64,000 bases of DNA, taken from the NCBI GenBank assembly GCA_903824675.1, contig CAIJXV010000005.1, positions 18,950 through 82,949 of the forward strand. Reading direction: 5' to 3'. Positions 36,504 through 45,870 of the stretch are shown in pieces. The stretch's first letter is position 1. Each line of letters opens with the position of its first letter. A program made the position numbers and the translations under genes. The stretch comes from an uncultured bacterium (lineage in GTDB: Bacteria; Verrucomicrobiota; Kiritimatiellia; CAIKKV01; CAIJXV01). The notes beneath the pieces are model-generated. The model made no database searches. It was not told where the DNA came from and was given only the letters and a program-made list of their open reading frames with translations.

Positions 36504-37661
36504 GTGATCCCCCCCCAAAAAATCGTCATTTTAGGTAGTACCGGTTCGATCGGGCAGAGTACTCTCAGGGTGTGCGCTGCTCTGCCGGAGCAATTTGAAG
36601 TGGTCGGCCTCGCGGCCATGAGCCGTATCGAACCCTTGATCGATCAGGCGCGGTTACACGGGGTCAAGACGATTGCGGTGGCGGATGTTCAGTCTGCCCG
36701 GATAGCGGCGGACCGGGCACCCGACTTGACCGTGTGGTCGGGCGCGGAAGGGATTGAACGGATGGCTGCGGGGGAAGGGGTCGATACCGTCTTGTGCGCG
36801 CTGGTTGGCATGGCGGGCTTGCGTCCCGTTTTGGCCGCCTTGGAGCGGGGTACCGATGTGGCCTTGGCGACCAAAGAGGTGTTGGTGGCAGCCGGTGGAC
36901 GGGTAACCGCATTGGCCCGGAGGACCGGCGCCCATATCTTGCCGGTGGACAGCGAGCATAGCGCCATTTTTCAATGCTTGCAGGGACAGTCCGTGGGCCG
37001 CGTCAAACGCCTGGTCCTGACGGCTTCCGGCGGGCCCTTTGCCGCCCGGGCGGATATCGATTTCGAGAAAGTAACCGTGGCGGAGGCGCTGAATCATCCG
37101 CGGTGGAACATGGGTAAAAAGGTGACCGTGGACTCGGCCACGCTGATGAACAAGGGGCTGGAGATCATGGAAGCCCATTGGTTGTTCGATGTCCCCCTCG
37201 ATCGCATTGACGTGGTGATTCATCCGGAAAGTATCGTCCATTCAATGGTGGAATTTATTGATGGGAGCGTGTTGGCCCAGATGAGTCCACCGGATATGCG
37301 GTATGCCATTCAATACGCCCTGACCTGGCCGGGGCGGTTCGATGGCGGTCTGCCGCCCCTGGATCTGGTCAAGGTCAGTCCGTTGCATTTCAAATCGCCG
37401 GATCCCTCCCGGTTCCCCGGTCTTTCCCTGGCGCGATCGGCGGCGGCGACGGGAGGGACGATGCCGGCTGTTTTGAATGCCGCAAATGAGGAGGCCGTGT
37501 CTCTTTTTCTGGAGGGACGGATTCCGTTTGCGGGGATTTGGCGAACCGTGGAAGTGGTGATGGCCCGGCACCATTCGATTCGCGATCCGGAGTTGGAGGC
37601 GATTTTAGACGCTGACCGGTGGGCCCGGACGGCTGCACGCGAGACGGTTAATGCCCGGTAA
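36504..37661 (+). CDS. dxr: 1-deoxy-D-xylulose 5-phosphate reductoisomerase
   Basis: I start at GTG 36504 (VIPPQKIVILGSTGSIG); the frame upstream overlaps cdsA and is not conserved. The 385-aa enzyme makes MEP from DXP with NADPH. It shows the Rossmann GSTGSIGQSTL, ALATKEVLVAAG, the metal-binding DSEHSAIFQ, the SGGPF loop, NHPRWNMGKKVTVDSATLMNKG and VVIHPESIVHS. It commits the organism to the non-mevalonate isoprenoid route, matching ispG in the same cluster. Confidence 0.96.
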   Translation: MIPPQKIVILGSTGSIGQSTLRVCAALPEQFEVVGLAAMSRIEPLIDQARLHGVKTIAVADVQSARIAADRAPDLTVWSGAEGIERMAAGEGVDTVLCALVGMAGLRPVLAALERGTDVALATKEVLVAAGGRVTALARRTGAHILPVDSEHSAIFQCLQGQSVGRVKRLVLTASGGPFAARADIDFEKVTVAEALNHPRWNMGKKVTVDSATLMNKGLEIMEAHWLFDVPLDRIDVVIHPESIVHSMVEFIDGSVLAQMSPPDMRYAIQYALTWPGRFDGGLPPLDLVKVSPLHFKSPDPSRFPGLSLARSAAATGGTMPAVLNAANEEAVSLFLEGRIPFAGIWRTVEVVMARHHSIRDPELEAILDADRWARTAARETVNAR

Positions 37662-37712
37662 GCCGGGATGTATTCAGGTGGCATCTCCGCGATGCCGCAG
37701 AAATGGTGATAT

Positions 37713-39182
37713 ATGTCAATTTTGATCGGTTTATATGTGGTTCTGGTTGTGGCCCTGCTTTTTGGCCTGTCAATTTTTGTCCACGAATTCGGTCATTATC
37801 TCGCGGCCCGGCTCTGCGGCCTCGTGGTGGAGACTTTTTCGATTGGGTTCGGACCGGCCCTATGGAAGCGCAAGGTAAACGGGATCACTTACAAAATCGG
37901 TTGTATTCCGGTTGGGGGGTATGTCTCCCTGCCTCAGTTGGATCCATCGGGGATGAAAACCATTCAGGGAGCGCCTGAATCGCCCGAAGGGTCGCCGGCT
38001 AAGAGCACCGAAAGGGTTCCCGAGGCGGCGTCGCTTCCTCTGCCCCCGGTGGCTCCCTGGAAAAAAATTGTTGTTTCACTGGCGGGTGCGACCGGCAACA
38101 TGATCTTTGCCGGGCTTCTGGCGTGGATCGTTTTCGGCTTCCGCGGCACCTTGCCTTTGAATGAGAATAGCACCCAAATCGGCGATGTGGCGCTTACCTC
38201 ACAAGCTTATGAACAGGGCTTGCGCCCCGGGGACACCGTTCTGTCTGTAAATGGGAGCCGGGTGACGACCTGGCAGGAAATTTTGCAATTTGCGGCCCTT
38301 CATGACCGGGTGACTTTGCGGGTCCGTCCGCCGGATGGCGGAGTCGAGCGCGAATTGACCTTAACGCCCACTCCGGATCCGACTTTCGGAATACCCATCC
38401 TGGCCGGAGTTGAAGCCGGGCGGGTTTGCCAGGTTCACCAGGTGGTTGAAGGTTCAACTGCGGATCGGGCCGGGATCCAGCCGGGCGATATCATTCGAAC
38501 TTTTGATGGCAGCCGGATTGCCACCGGCAATCAGCTGATTGAGCGGGTTCAATCAGCTCAGGGGCGTGAAGTGGAGATCTCCCTGCTGCGCGATCGCGAG
38601 TTGCTCAACCTGAAGGTCACGCCGGTTCGCGACGAAACCGCAGGAATGATCCGGATCGGGATTGTCTTCGATCAGCGATCGGCTGATCTGATGATTGAAA
38701 CCCTGACCCTCACCCCATTTGCCCAAATCAAATACGATGCCACGGCGATTGTCCGGATCCTGAAGGCACTGGTGACTCCGAAGCAGGCGGGGAAGGCCGC
38801 CCGGGGAATGGGTGGATTCGTGAGTATTTTTGCGGCTTTCTGGATTTATACCCAGGCGGGGATTCTGATCGCTTTGGGGTTCACCCGGTTCCTGAATGTC
38901 AATCTGGCGATTTTAAATCTATTGCCGATTCCCGTTCTGGATGGGGGGCATGTGGTGTTCTCGGTTTGGGAATGGGTTACCGGCAAGCCGATTCATGAGA
39001 AAGTCATCGGATGGCTGGTGAATATTTTTGCCAGTCTCCTGATCCTGGCCATGGTGTTATTGACCTGGCAGGACATTTCACGGTGGGGGCGGATTCACCG
39101 CGAAGTGAAATCGGCAAGGGAGGCGGCCGCATTGGAAACAAACGCACCGGTGTCGGAGGCGAAGACGCATGTCGCTCCCTGA
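37713..39182 (+). CDS. rseP: Site-2 metalloprotease, RseP family
   Basis: This 489-aa inner-membrane zinc protease has HEFGH (24-28) in its first membrane segment. IGFGPALWKRKVNGI and IPVGGYV follow, then two periplasmic PDZ domains (about 150-240 and 240-320). The third zinc ligand is in NLLPIPVLDGGH near the C-terminus. The family cleaves membrane-bound anti-sigma factors in envelope stress and clears signal-peptide remnants. Its place between dxr and ispG is a known arrangement near cdsA-dxr in many bacteria. A run of about 25 Pro/Ser/Glu-rich residues after the first domain is longer than usual. Confidence 0.93.
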   Translation: MSILIGLYVVLVVALLFGLSIFVHEFGHYLAARLCGLVVETFSIGFGPALWKRKVNGITYKIGCIPVGGYVSLPQLDPSGMKTIQGAPESPEGSPAKSTERVPEAASLPLPPVAPWKKIVVSLAGATGNMIFAGLLAWIVFGFRGTLPLNENSTQIGDVALTSQAYEQGLRPGDTVLSVNGSRVTTWQEILQFAALHDRVTLRVRPPDGGVERELTLTPTPDPTFGIPILAGVEAGRVCQVHQVVEGSTADRAGIQPGDIIRTFDGSRIATGNQLIERVQSAQGREVEISLLRDRELLNLKVTPVRDETAGMIRIGIVFDQRSADLMIETLTLTPFAQIKYDATAIVRILKALVTPKQAGKAARGMGGFVSIFAAFWIYTQAGILIALGFTRFLNVNLAILNLLPIPVLDGGHVVFSVWEWVTGKPIHEKVIGWLVNIFASLLILAMVLLTWQDISRWGRIHREVKSAREAAALETNAPVSEAKTHVAP

Positions 39183-40290
39183 CGCCATCCCGTCCTTCAG
39201 TTCTCCGATGGGGCTGCGACGGCCGACCCGGCGCATCCAAGTCGGTGCCGTGGCCGTTGGGAATGGCGCGCCGATCACCGTTCAGAGCATGACGAAAACC
39301 GATACCGCCGATATTGAGGCGACGTCGGGACAGATCGCTGAACTGGCGGCGTTGGGATGCGATATCATCCGCCTGGCGGTTCCCGATGAGCGTGCGGCGG
39401 GTGCTTTAAAAACGATTTGTGAGCGGTCGCCTCTTCCGGTTGTGGCCGATATTCATTTTAATCATCGACTGGCGTTGATGGCTCTGGATGCCGGTGTGGC
39501 AGGTTTGCGGATCAATCCCGGTAACATTGGCGGGGAAGATCGGGTTCGCGAGGTGGTGCGGGCCGCGCAAGGGCGCAAAGTTCCCATCCGGATCGGCGTC
39601 AACGCAGGATCGTTGGAGAAGGATTTGCTCGCCCGTTTTGGCGGAGCCACCGCCGAAGCCTTGGTGGAAAGCGCTTTGGGCCATGTGCATTTGCTGGAAG
39701 CGGCCGGGTATCAAGAGATCAAGATTTCCGTCAAGGCCTCGGATGTTCATCGGACGGTGGCCGCTTACCGGCTTTTGTCACAGCGGACCCCGTACCCCCT
39801 TCATTTAGGCCTGACCGAGGCGGGAACCTTCATGGCCGGGACCGTTCGGTCCAGCGTGGCTCTGGGAATTCTGCTGGCCGAGGGGATTGGCGATACCATC
39901 CGTGTCTCCCTGACCGATCGACCCCATGAGGAGATCCGGGTCGGGTTGGAATTGCTTCGGTGTCTGGGTTTGAGATCGCCGGGACCCCAGGTGACGTCCT
40001 GTCCGACCTGTGGCCGGATTCGGATCGACGTGATCCGGCTGGCCCGACAGGTGGAAGAGGCTCTGGAGGTCTTTTATCGGGCCCATCCCGGCCGGTCTTG
40101 TCCGCGGGTGGCGGTTATGGGATGCATGGTGAATGGGCCGGGGGAAGCCCGGGAAGCGGACATAGCGATAGCGGGCGGAGACGGCAAGGCGGCCTTGTAC
40201 GTCAAGGGCCGTCCGGTGGCCACGGTTCCCGAAGACCAGGTGGTGGCGGCCATTCTTGAGCAGGTCGAGCGATGGGGCCGGGTGGAGTGA
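39169..40290 (+). CDS. ispG: 4-hydroxy-3-methylbut-2-en-1-yl diphosphate synthase
   Basis: IspG reduces MEcPP to HMBPP with a [4Fe-4S] cluster, the next-to-last MEP step. The start at 39169 overlaps rseP by 14 bases and has GGAGG about ten bases upstream. The 373-aa protein has the TIM-barrel part (VQSMTKTDTADI, ADIHFNHRLAL, RINPGNIGG) and the cluster ligands Cys278, Cys281 (SCPTCGR) and Cys319 (GCMVNGPGE, with Glu326 as the fourth ligand). This is the compact form without the extra plant/Chlamydia insert. Confidence 0.95.
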   Translation: MSLPDAIPSFSSPMGLRRPTRRIQVGAVAVGNGAPITVQSMTKTDTADIEATSGQIAELAALGCDIIRLAVPDERAAGALKTICERSPLPVVADIHFNHRLALMALDAGVAGLRINPGNIGGEDRVREVVRAAQGRKVPIRIGVNAGSLEKDLLARFGGATAEALVESALGHVHLLEAAGYQEIKISVKASDVHRTVAAYRLLSQRTPYPLHLGLTEAGTFMAGTVRSSVALGILLAEGIGDTIRVSLTDRPHEEIRVGLELLRCLGLRSPGPQVTSCPTCGRIRIDVIRLARQVEEALEVFYRAHPGRSCPRVAVMGCMVNGPGEAREADIAIAGGDGKAALYVKGRPVATVPEDQVVAAILEQVERWGRVE

Positions 40291-40322
40291 CGGGCGGACC
40301 GGATGCGGATCGAGGATCGGGC

Positions 40323-40351
40323 TTGATTACAGGGTCTAAAGTTTTTATCTT
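40323..40351 (+). promoter_or_regulatory. Sigma70-type promoter before serA
   Basis: TTGATT, a 17-base spacer and TATCTT end about 38 bases before the serA ATG. It suggests that serA can be transcribed apart from the isoprenoid operon. Confidence 0.45.
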
Positions 40352-40389
40352 CTGCGAAGTTGATTCATTTGAAAACGGAAGGGTCTGAT

Positions 40390-41967
40390 ATGAAGAAAGT
40401 GCTGATTCCCACCAAGTTGGATAAGGCCGCGGTTGATTTGCTCCGGGCGAATGGCGCCTACGAAGTCATCCAGACGGAAACCACCGATCTGCCCGCCCTG
40501 GCCGCCCAGCACCCGGACACCCATGCCTTGATCGTCCGCAGTGAACCGGTCAACGTGGCGGTCATCGACGCCCTGCCCAATTTGAAAGTGATCATTCGCG
40601 CCGGAGCCGGATTCAATACGATCGACACCCGGCATGCCCGCAAGAAGGGTATTGATGTGATGAACACCCCGGGTGCCAATGCCAATGCCGTTGCGGAAGA
40701 GGTGGTGGCACTGATGTTGGCTGATGCCCGCCACCTGATCAAGGCGGATGCGTCTTGCCGCGACGGGCAGTGGGAAAAAACCGCGTTCATGGGGCGGGAA
40801 GTGGCTCATAAAACGGTGGGTATTGTGGGGTTGGGGAATATCGGTCGCCTGGTGGCCCAGCGTTTGTCGGGATTCGAGGTCAAATTGCTCGGATATGATC
40901 CGGTGATTGCCCGCGAACGCGCCGCTGAAATGGATGTGGAATTAACCGATCTCGCGACGATTTTCAGCCGGTGCGACTATGTCAGCCTGCATGTTCCCGA
41001 AAATGACGAGACCCGGAAAATGGTCAATCTGGATCTGTTGGGCAAGATGAAAAAAGGTGCGACCATCATCAATTGCGCTCGGGCCGGGATCATCGATGAA
41101 GATGCCCTGCGCAAGGTCAAGGCTGAAAAAGGATTGCGGTTTCTGAACGATGTCTATCCGAAGGATGCAGCGGGACCCAAATCGGTTGCCGATATTGCCG
41201 ACATCATGGTGCCGCATTTGGGGGCCAGCACCAAGGAGGCCAATTTGATGGCTGCGACGCGGTCGGCCGAACAATTGATCGAATACGATACCAAGGGGTT
41301 TTCCAGCTACATCGTCAACCGGGACATTCCCGAAGGGTTGGATCCCGCCTATGGCGATCTGGCCTATTCCCTGGCCAAGGTGAGCCGTTTGTTATTGGGG
41401 GGAGATATCAAGTTAAGCGCTGTCGCCACCAGCTTTTACGGGTCATTAGAACCCTTCAGCGATTGGCTTTTGGTGCCGACCGTAGCCGGTCTTTGGGCTG
41501 AATTTGAACGCGTAATGGATGCTCAGGCGGCCCTCCATTTCCTATCCGACCGGGGAATTGATTATCGCAACCGCGAAATCGATCGCAAAAAAGGATTTGA
41601 AAATTCCATTACGATCGATCTGACCGGCAGCGTCGATGCCTCTAATTTGCGCCAGGTCAGCATTCGGGGAACCGTGGCGGAAAAAACTCTGATGATCGCC
41701 CGGATCGATGAGTTCGAGAAACTTTATTTCGAACCGAAGGGTTTTACGGTTTTCTTTCAGTACAAGGATCGCCCCGGGGTGGTGGGGATCATCGGACACC
41801 GGCTGGCAGAAGCCGGGCTCAACATCGAGGATGTCCGGCATTCACACAATACGGCCAGTGATCAATCGCTGGCGATCATGCGGGTGAACAAGCTGGTCCC
41901 CGAAGCGCTGGTTCTTAAGATCGCAACTGAAATCAAAGCGATCCGCGCCTTCAGTATGGAGCTTTGA
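40390..41967 (+). CDS. serA: D-3-phosphoglycerate dehydrogenase
   Basis: SerA oxidises 3-phosphoglycerate with NAD+, the first step of serine synthesis. The start is ATG 40390 (MKKVLIPTKL) with GGAAGGG seven bases before it. The 525-aa protein is the long form: catalytic and NAD domains (GIVGLGNIGRLVAQRL; the NCARAGIIDE segment; catalytic His in VPHLGAST), the intervening ASB domain (about 315-450) and a C-terminal ACT domain (QYKDRPGVVGIIGHRLAEAG) that usually senses serine. One unusual point is the short NDVYPKDAA where many enzymes read DVFxxEP. Confidence 0.93.
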   Translation: MKKVLIPTKLDKAAVDLLRANGAYEVIQTETTDLPALAAQHPDTHALIVRSEPVNVAVIDALPNLKVIIRAGAGFNTIDTRHARKKGIDVMNTPGANANAVAEEVVALMLADARHLIKADASCRDGQWEKTAFMGREVAHKTVGIVGLGNIGRLVAQRLSGFEVKLLGYDPVIARERAAEMDVELTDLATIFSRCDYVSLHVPENDETRKMVNLDLLGKMKKGATIINCARAGIIDEDALRKVKAEKGLRFLNDVYPKDAAGPKSVADIADIMVPHLGASTKEANLMAATRSAEQLIEYDTKGFSSYIVNRDIPEGLDPAYGDLAYSLAKVSRLLLGGDIKLSAVATSFYGSLEPFSDWLLVPTVAGLWAEFERVMDAQAALHFLSDRGIDYRNREIDRKKGFENSITIDLTGSVDASNLRQVSIRGTVAEKTLMIARIDEFEKLYFEPKGFTVFFQYKDRPGVVGIIGHRLAEAGLNIEDVRHSHNTASDQSLAIMRVNKLVPEALVLKIATEIKAIRAFSMEL

Positions 41968-42055
41968 ACCTCTGAATTCGTTTGATGTGTCCTGAGAAGA
42001 CGCCCCTGCCTGGAAGAGGGATGTGTGGGGTGTGGATCCAGTCCGCCGGGGGATT

Positions 42056-43903
42056 TTACTCGCCCGATTCCGGAAAGAGCATGGCGCCCCCGAATTCCAT
42101 CTGAAATTCGGGATCAAGCGACAGGTCTATGTGTCGGACTTTGCGTCCTAATTCAGCGGCCCGCATCCGTTCGGATTCGGCGAGCAGGAGTCGCTTGGCG
42201 CCGAAAGAAGCGGCATTCCCAACAAATTGGATGCGCTCGGTGGGGATGGGGGGGAACATTCCGATTCGTTTGGCATTGTGGCGGCGAATATAGTTGCCGA
42301 ACGCCCCGGCGAGCAGGACCTGGCCCAGTTGCTCGGGTTCGACTCCCGCCTGGCGCAAAAGAATATTGATACCGGCTCGAATGGCGCCATTGGCCAATTG
42401 GAGTTCCCGAATGTCGCGTTGGTAAAGCAACAAGGGCTTGCCGGATGCGGTTTCATCGGCCGTAGCCATCAAAAAATGGGTTTCAGCGCCATCGGTCACC
42501 AGCCGTTTCCGCAGGGATTGCGGAGTTTGGGCCGGCACTTCCTCCACGGGCAAAATTCGCCCGGTCGGATCAAGCAGTCCGGTTCGGAGCAGTTCAGCGG
42601 TCAAATCGATCAAACCTGTTCCGCAAAGTCCCACCGGGCGTGACCCGCCAATCACCGACCAGTGCATGTCCCCATCAAAGGTAAACTTCTCGATGGCCCC
42701 GGCGGCGCCCCGCATGCCATTGACGATACGGGCACCCTCGAACGCGGGGCCGGCCGCGACGGAGGTGGCGGTTAGTTGGCCTTGATGAAACAAAACGATT
42801 TCACCGTTGGTGCCGATATCCACGAGTAGAACGGTCTCGCCGAAATGATCCATGCGGGTGGCTAGAATCCCCGCGACGGTATCGCCGCCCACAAAGCCAC
42901 CGACTTGGGGGAACACAGTAAATTGCGCCTCCGGATGAAGGGCCAGGCCCAATTCCACAGCCCGTCCAGTCACCGTTTCCCGGAAGGCCGGCTGAAAAGG
43001 TAATTCGCCAAGGGCCGAAGGATCGATGCCCAGAAGTATTTCCTGCATGGTGGTATTGCCGGCAAAAACGACTTCATAGACCTTGTGCAAGTCGATTCCC
43101 GCGGTGGCGCCTAATTCGGTCAGCAAGGCGCGGATGGCGCCGATGACGGCGTCCTGAAGAGCCGCCAAGCCATGAGCGTCCGCGCGGCATTTGAGAATGC
43201 GGGTGACCACATCGTCGCCAAAAGAGGTTTGCGGATTCATCCGGGCGGCCACCGCCAGTTCGGTGCCATCGGATAAACGAATCAGGGTTCCGACCAGGGT
43301 GGTGGTGCCGATATCGAAGGCGACGCCATAGAGGGCGGAGCGGGTGTCGCCTCCTTCGATTCCGATCAGATCGTTACCCACGGTCACAGCGGTGATTTGC
43401 CCGTTGTTTTTCCTCAGACAGCCCGGCAAGGCTTGCAAGGCCGATAATCGGGGAGTTAGCGGCTTAAAGGTTTGGACCAGCAATTCCAGATCCGATGCGG
43501 CGGCTTCCCGTTGAGCCGGGGCCAGGGATAGAAAATGCTTCTGAATTCGGGGATTCAGCGTGAGGTCGCCCTGGCTATCACCGGTCAAAATCTGGGCCCG
43601 GTTATCCAGCAGGGATCGTTCGGGGATATCGACGACCAGCGCGGCGGTAACCTGGGTGTCACATGCCAGGCGATGGCCGTGGGCAATGGCATCTGCTCCG
43701 AGTAACCGGATTTCACTTTCGGAGGGGGGACAATGGGCGCCGTGGACACGGACTTTGCACTTGCCGCAGGTTCCGCTTCCACCGCAAGGCGCATCCAGGG
43801 TGAAGCCGGCGGCGGCGGCGGCATCGATCAAGCGCGTTCCCGCCTCCACATGAACCGTACGTCCGGTTGGTTGAAAAGTAACTTTAAATTTCCGGTGTGT
43901 CAT
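42056..43903 (-). CDS. Ferredoxin-ASKHA protein, RACo/RamA-like corrinoid activator
   Basis: The 615-aa protein has an N-terminal plant-type [2Fe-2S] ferredoxin domain with Cys40, Cys46, Cys49 and Cys81 (CGGSGTCGKC). A linker and a large ASKHA ATPase domain follow (FDIGTTTLVGTLIRL near 190, LLVDIGTNGEIVLF near 370, GLCGTGLIDL, LLAGAFGNYI). Such proteins (RACo, RamA) use ATP to drive reduction of Co(II) in corrinoid proteins of methyltransferase systems. The corrinoid protein itself is not in this window; a URO-D-type methyltransferase homologue lies at 26.6 kb. It is convergent with serA and cytoplasmic. Confidence 0.88.
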   Translation of the reverse strand: MTHRKFKVTFQPTGRTVHVEAGTRLIDAAAAAGFTLDAPCGGSGTCGKCKVRVHGAHCPPSESEIRLLGADAIAHGHRLACDTQVTAALVVDIPERSLLDNRAQILTGDSQGDLTLNPRIQKHFLSLAPAQREAAASDLELLVQTFKPLTPRLSALQALPGCLRKNNGQITAVTVGNDLIGIEGGDTRSALYGVAFDIGTTTLVGTLIRLSDGTELAVAARMNPQTSFGDDVVTRILKCRADAHGLAALQDAVIGAIRALLTELGATAGIDLHKVYEVVFAGNTTMQEILLGIDPSALGELPFQPAFRETVTGRAVELGLALHPEAQFTVFPQVGGFVGGDTVAGILATRMDHFGETVLLVDIGTNGEIVLFHQGQLTATSVAAGPAFEGARIVNGMRGAAGAIEKFTFDGDMHWSVIGGSRPVGLCGTGLIDLTAELLRTGLLDPTGRILPVEEVPAQTPQSLRKRLVTDGAETHFLMATADETASGKPLLLYQRDIRELQLANGAIRAGINILLRQAGVEPEQLGQVLLAGAFGNYIRRHNAKRIGMFPPIPTERIQFVGNAASFGAKRLLLAESERMRAAELGRKVRHIDLSLDPEFQMEFGGAMLFPESGE

Positions 43904-44237
43904 AAGCCTGCTGAGAGGGTTCCCAAATCAGTCGGTTAAAAATACCCGAGATGGGGACGGGGATCAAGTGCTTAAAGTAACCCCATGTTCTCGCCTCAAG
44001 ACACTCCGGCGAATGGCGACCACAGAATTTTCCGGTTGCCCATGCGGCTCGCAGAGACGCTTGCCCTCCAGTAGAATTTTCTCGCCTTGCTCGATGTCGT
44101 TTTTTTGGAGGGTGAACGTCCTCGTGAGCCACTGAGACGCAGTAGAGAACTTCAATATCTGAGTGCGGTGCATCGCTACGCGAGGATAAGGGGGGAACCC
44201 ATCTTCGCCGGTAACGGGTAAGGACGGGTTAGGGTTC
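43904..44237. other. Interval between the RACo-like and subtilase genes
   Basis: The 334 bases contain only a weak 69-codon minus-strand frame, described next. No promoter, repeat or RNA gene stands out. Confidence 0.5.
43964..44173 (-). CDS. Doubtful 69-aa ORF downstream of the subtilase
   Basis: The frame reads MHRTQILKFSTASQWLTRTF and ends RRSVLRREHGVTLST. It has a protein-like balance of residues but no SD and no family I know. The same frame is open back into the protease gene, so it may be chance or a remnant. Confidence 0.25.
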   Translation of the reverse strand: MHRTQILKFSTASQWLTRTFTLQKNDIEQGEKILLEGKRLCEPHGQPENSVVAIRRSVLRREHGVTLST

Positions 44238-45746
44238 TCACGGCGTCTTGAAAAACCGCGTGATGGCTGCCTGGTCGAGAATACCGGATCCCCATCCATT
44301 GGTGGAGGATCCCGCGGGAACAGGCGACAGCGACCTCAAAAGACGGGTGACCGCATCAGCCGGTGGCGTCTGGGGATGTTGTCCGAGGTAATTAGCCAGC
44401 GTTCGGGCCACAAAAACGGAGGAAATGGAGGTGCCGATGTAATCGCCGGGAGGTCCTTCATGCCCGATGGGAAGCGACGCAAAACCCGGCGCGGTCAGGT
44501 CGACAAAAGAACCCGAATTAGAATCGACCCAAAGCGATCCATCGGGGCCGGTTGCGGCAACTCCGATGACTCCGGGAATAGCTGCCGGGTACATGGCCTG
44601 TCCGGTGGGCTCATTGCCGACGGCGGCAACCATGAGGACCTGGGCATTCAGACCCTGAGTGATGGCTTCTTCGAGAAAACCGCTGGCATCCTCGCTCCCC
44701 CAACTCATATTGATGACCTGGGCGCCATTGGCCACCGCATAATCCACGCTACGAGTCAGGGTCAGGCTGGTCGCGTAGCCCTGATCGTCGAAGGTCCGGA
44801 TCGGGATCAGCGGCACCGAACCGAGCCCGGGGCTGTCGACAATGCCGGCGGGATTGATGAGTCCACCTCCGATCAAGGCCATCTGGGTGCCGTGTCCTTG
44901 GGTGTCGCCCAAGGGGCGGGTGGGATCGGTGGAATCCAGCGAGGTCAGGACCAAGCTTTTGAGGTCGTCGCGAAAGGTCAGTCCGGAATCGAGGATAGCC
45001 AGGGGCACTGAATGTCCATCGGTGAGGATGGATGCTTTTTCAGCATAGGCTTTCGAAGATGAAGAGATTTGATTTTCGCGACCCGGCAGCGGGTAGACAT
45101 AGTTGGGTTCCGCCCGGGCGATCAATGAATCGCCCTGCAATTCCTGAATCAGTTTTAACAGGTCTGTTGAATCGGGCACGACGACCCGGTAAATGCCGCG
45201 GGTCGGATAGCTCTCGATAATGGTTCCGCTGATCTTCTGAAGGAGTTTCCGAAACGCTTCTGCCGACACGCCGGGTTTCAGCCTCAGCAGGACTTCGCCT
45301 TTGACGAAGCGCGAGATCCGCTGCCGTTCGCGATGAGTGGTTGTTTCGGGTGCAATGGGCTTCAGGGTTTCGAGTTGATGGGTGCCCCCTTTGGGGAAAA
45401 TTTGGATTTCAGAGAGGCGGGCTAACCCTCCCATGGGACCCGGAATCTGATCCCAGACCAAAACATAATCCCATCCGCTCAGAATTCGGGGAAGTGCATT
45501 TTCCAGGGACTGGGAGGGCAATTGCAGGGTCAGCCGTCCTTCCACCCGGGGGTCCATTCGAACGGTCACGGCATGGCGGGTCAATTGTTGGAGAACTTCG
45601 CGCAAGGGGGCATTCTGACAGGTCAGAGACAGGCGATTGCCGTCAATCAGATTCAAGTGGATGGGGGTTTCGGCAGGGGCTATGACCGGAATTAACCCCA
45701 ACCATAAAATAACCGCTCCGTTTAAAAAGAACGTTTTCATCATCAA
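44238..45746 (-). CDS. Secreted subtilisin-like serine protease (S8)
   Basis: The 502-aa precursor starts with a signal peptide (residues 4-25, AVILWLGLIPVIAPA). An STN/secretin-like short domain follows (about 40-95; LREVLQQLTRHAVTV, RLTLQLPSQSLENAL), then a fervidolysin-like propeptide (VKGEVLLRLKPGVS, about 148-220). The S8 catalytic domain has Asp253 (AILDSG), His285 (GHGTQMA), oxyanion Asn378 (VGNEP) and Ser440 (GTSISS). It should act in the periplasm or outside the cell. The STN-like piece before the propeptide is an unusual addition. It diverges from the Mpl/MurC gene. Confidence 0.88.
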   Translation of the reverse strand: MMMKTFFLNGAVILWLGLIPVIAPAETPIHLNLIDGNRLSLTCQNAPLREVLQQLTRHAVTVRMDPRVEGRLTLQLPSQSLENALPRILSGWDYVLVWDQIPGPMGGLARLSEIQIFPKGGTHQLETLKPIAPETTTHRERQRISRFVKGEVLLRLKPGVSAEAFRKLLQKISGTIIESYPTRGIYRVVVPDSTDLLKLIQELQGDSLIARAEPNYVYPLPGRENQISSSSKAYAEKASILTDGHSVPLAILDSGLTFRDDLKSLVLTSLDSTDPTRPLGDTQGHGTQMALIGGGLINPAGIVDSPGLGSVPLIPIRTFDDQGYATSLTLTRSVDYAVANGAQVINMSWGSEDASGFLEEAITQGLNAQVLMVAAVGNEPTGQAMYPAAIPGVIGVAATGPDGSLWVDSNSGSFVDLTAPGFASLPIGHEGPPGDYIGTSISSVFVARTLANYLGQHPQTPPADAVTRLLRSLSPVPAGSSTNGWGSGILDQAAITRFFKTP

Positions 45747-45870
45747 TGACCTTAGCCTCTCGATCAGATGCCATCTATTATGGTCTTTCCGGGAGAGTCG
45801 GTCAATCCAGCCGTTGGGATTTCGATTTTAACTTGCAGGGGTGCCTGAAAAATTCGATAGTCCTTGGCGC

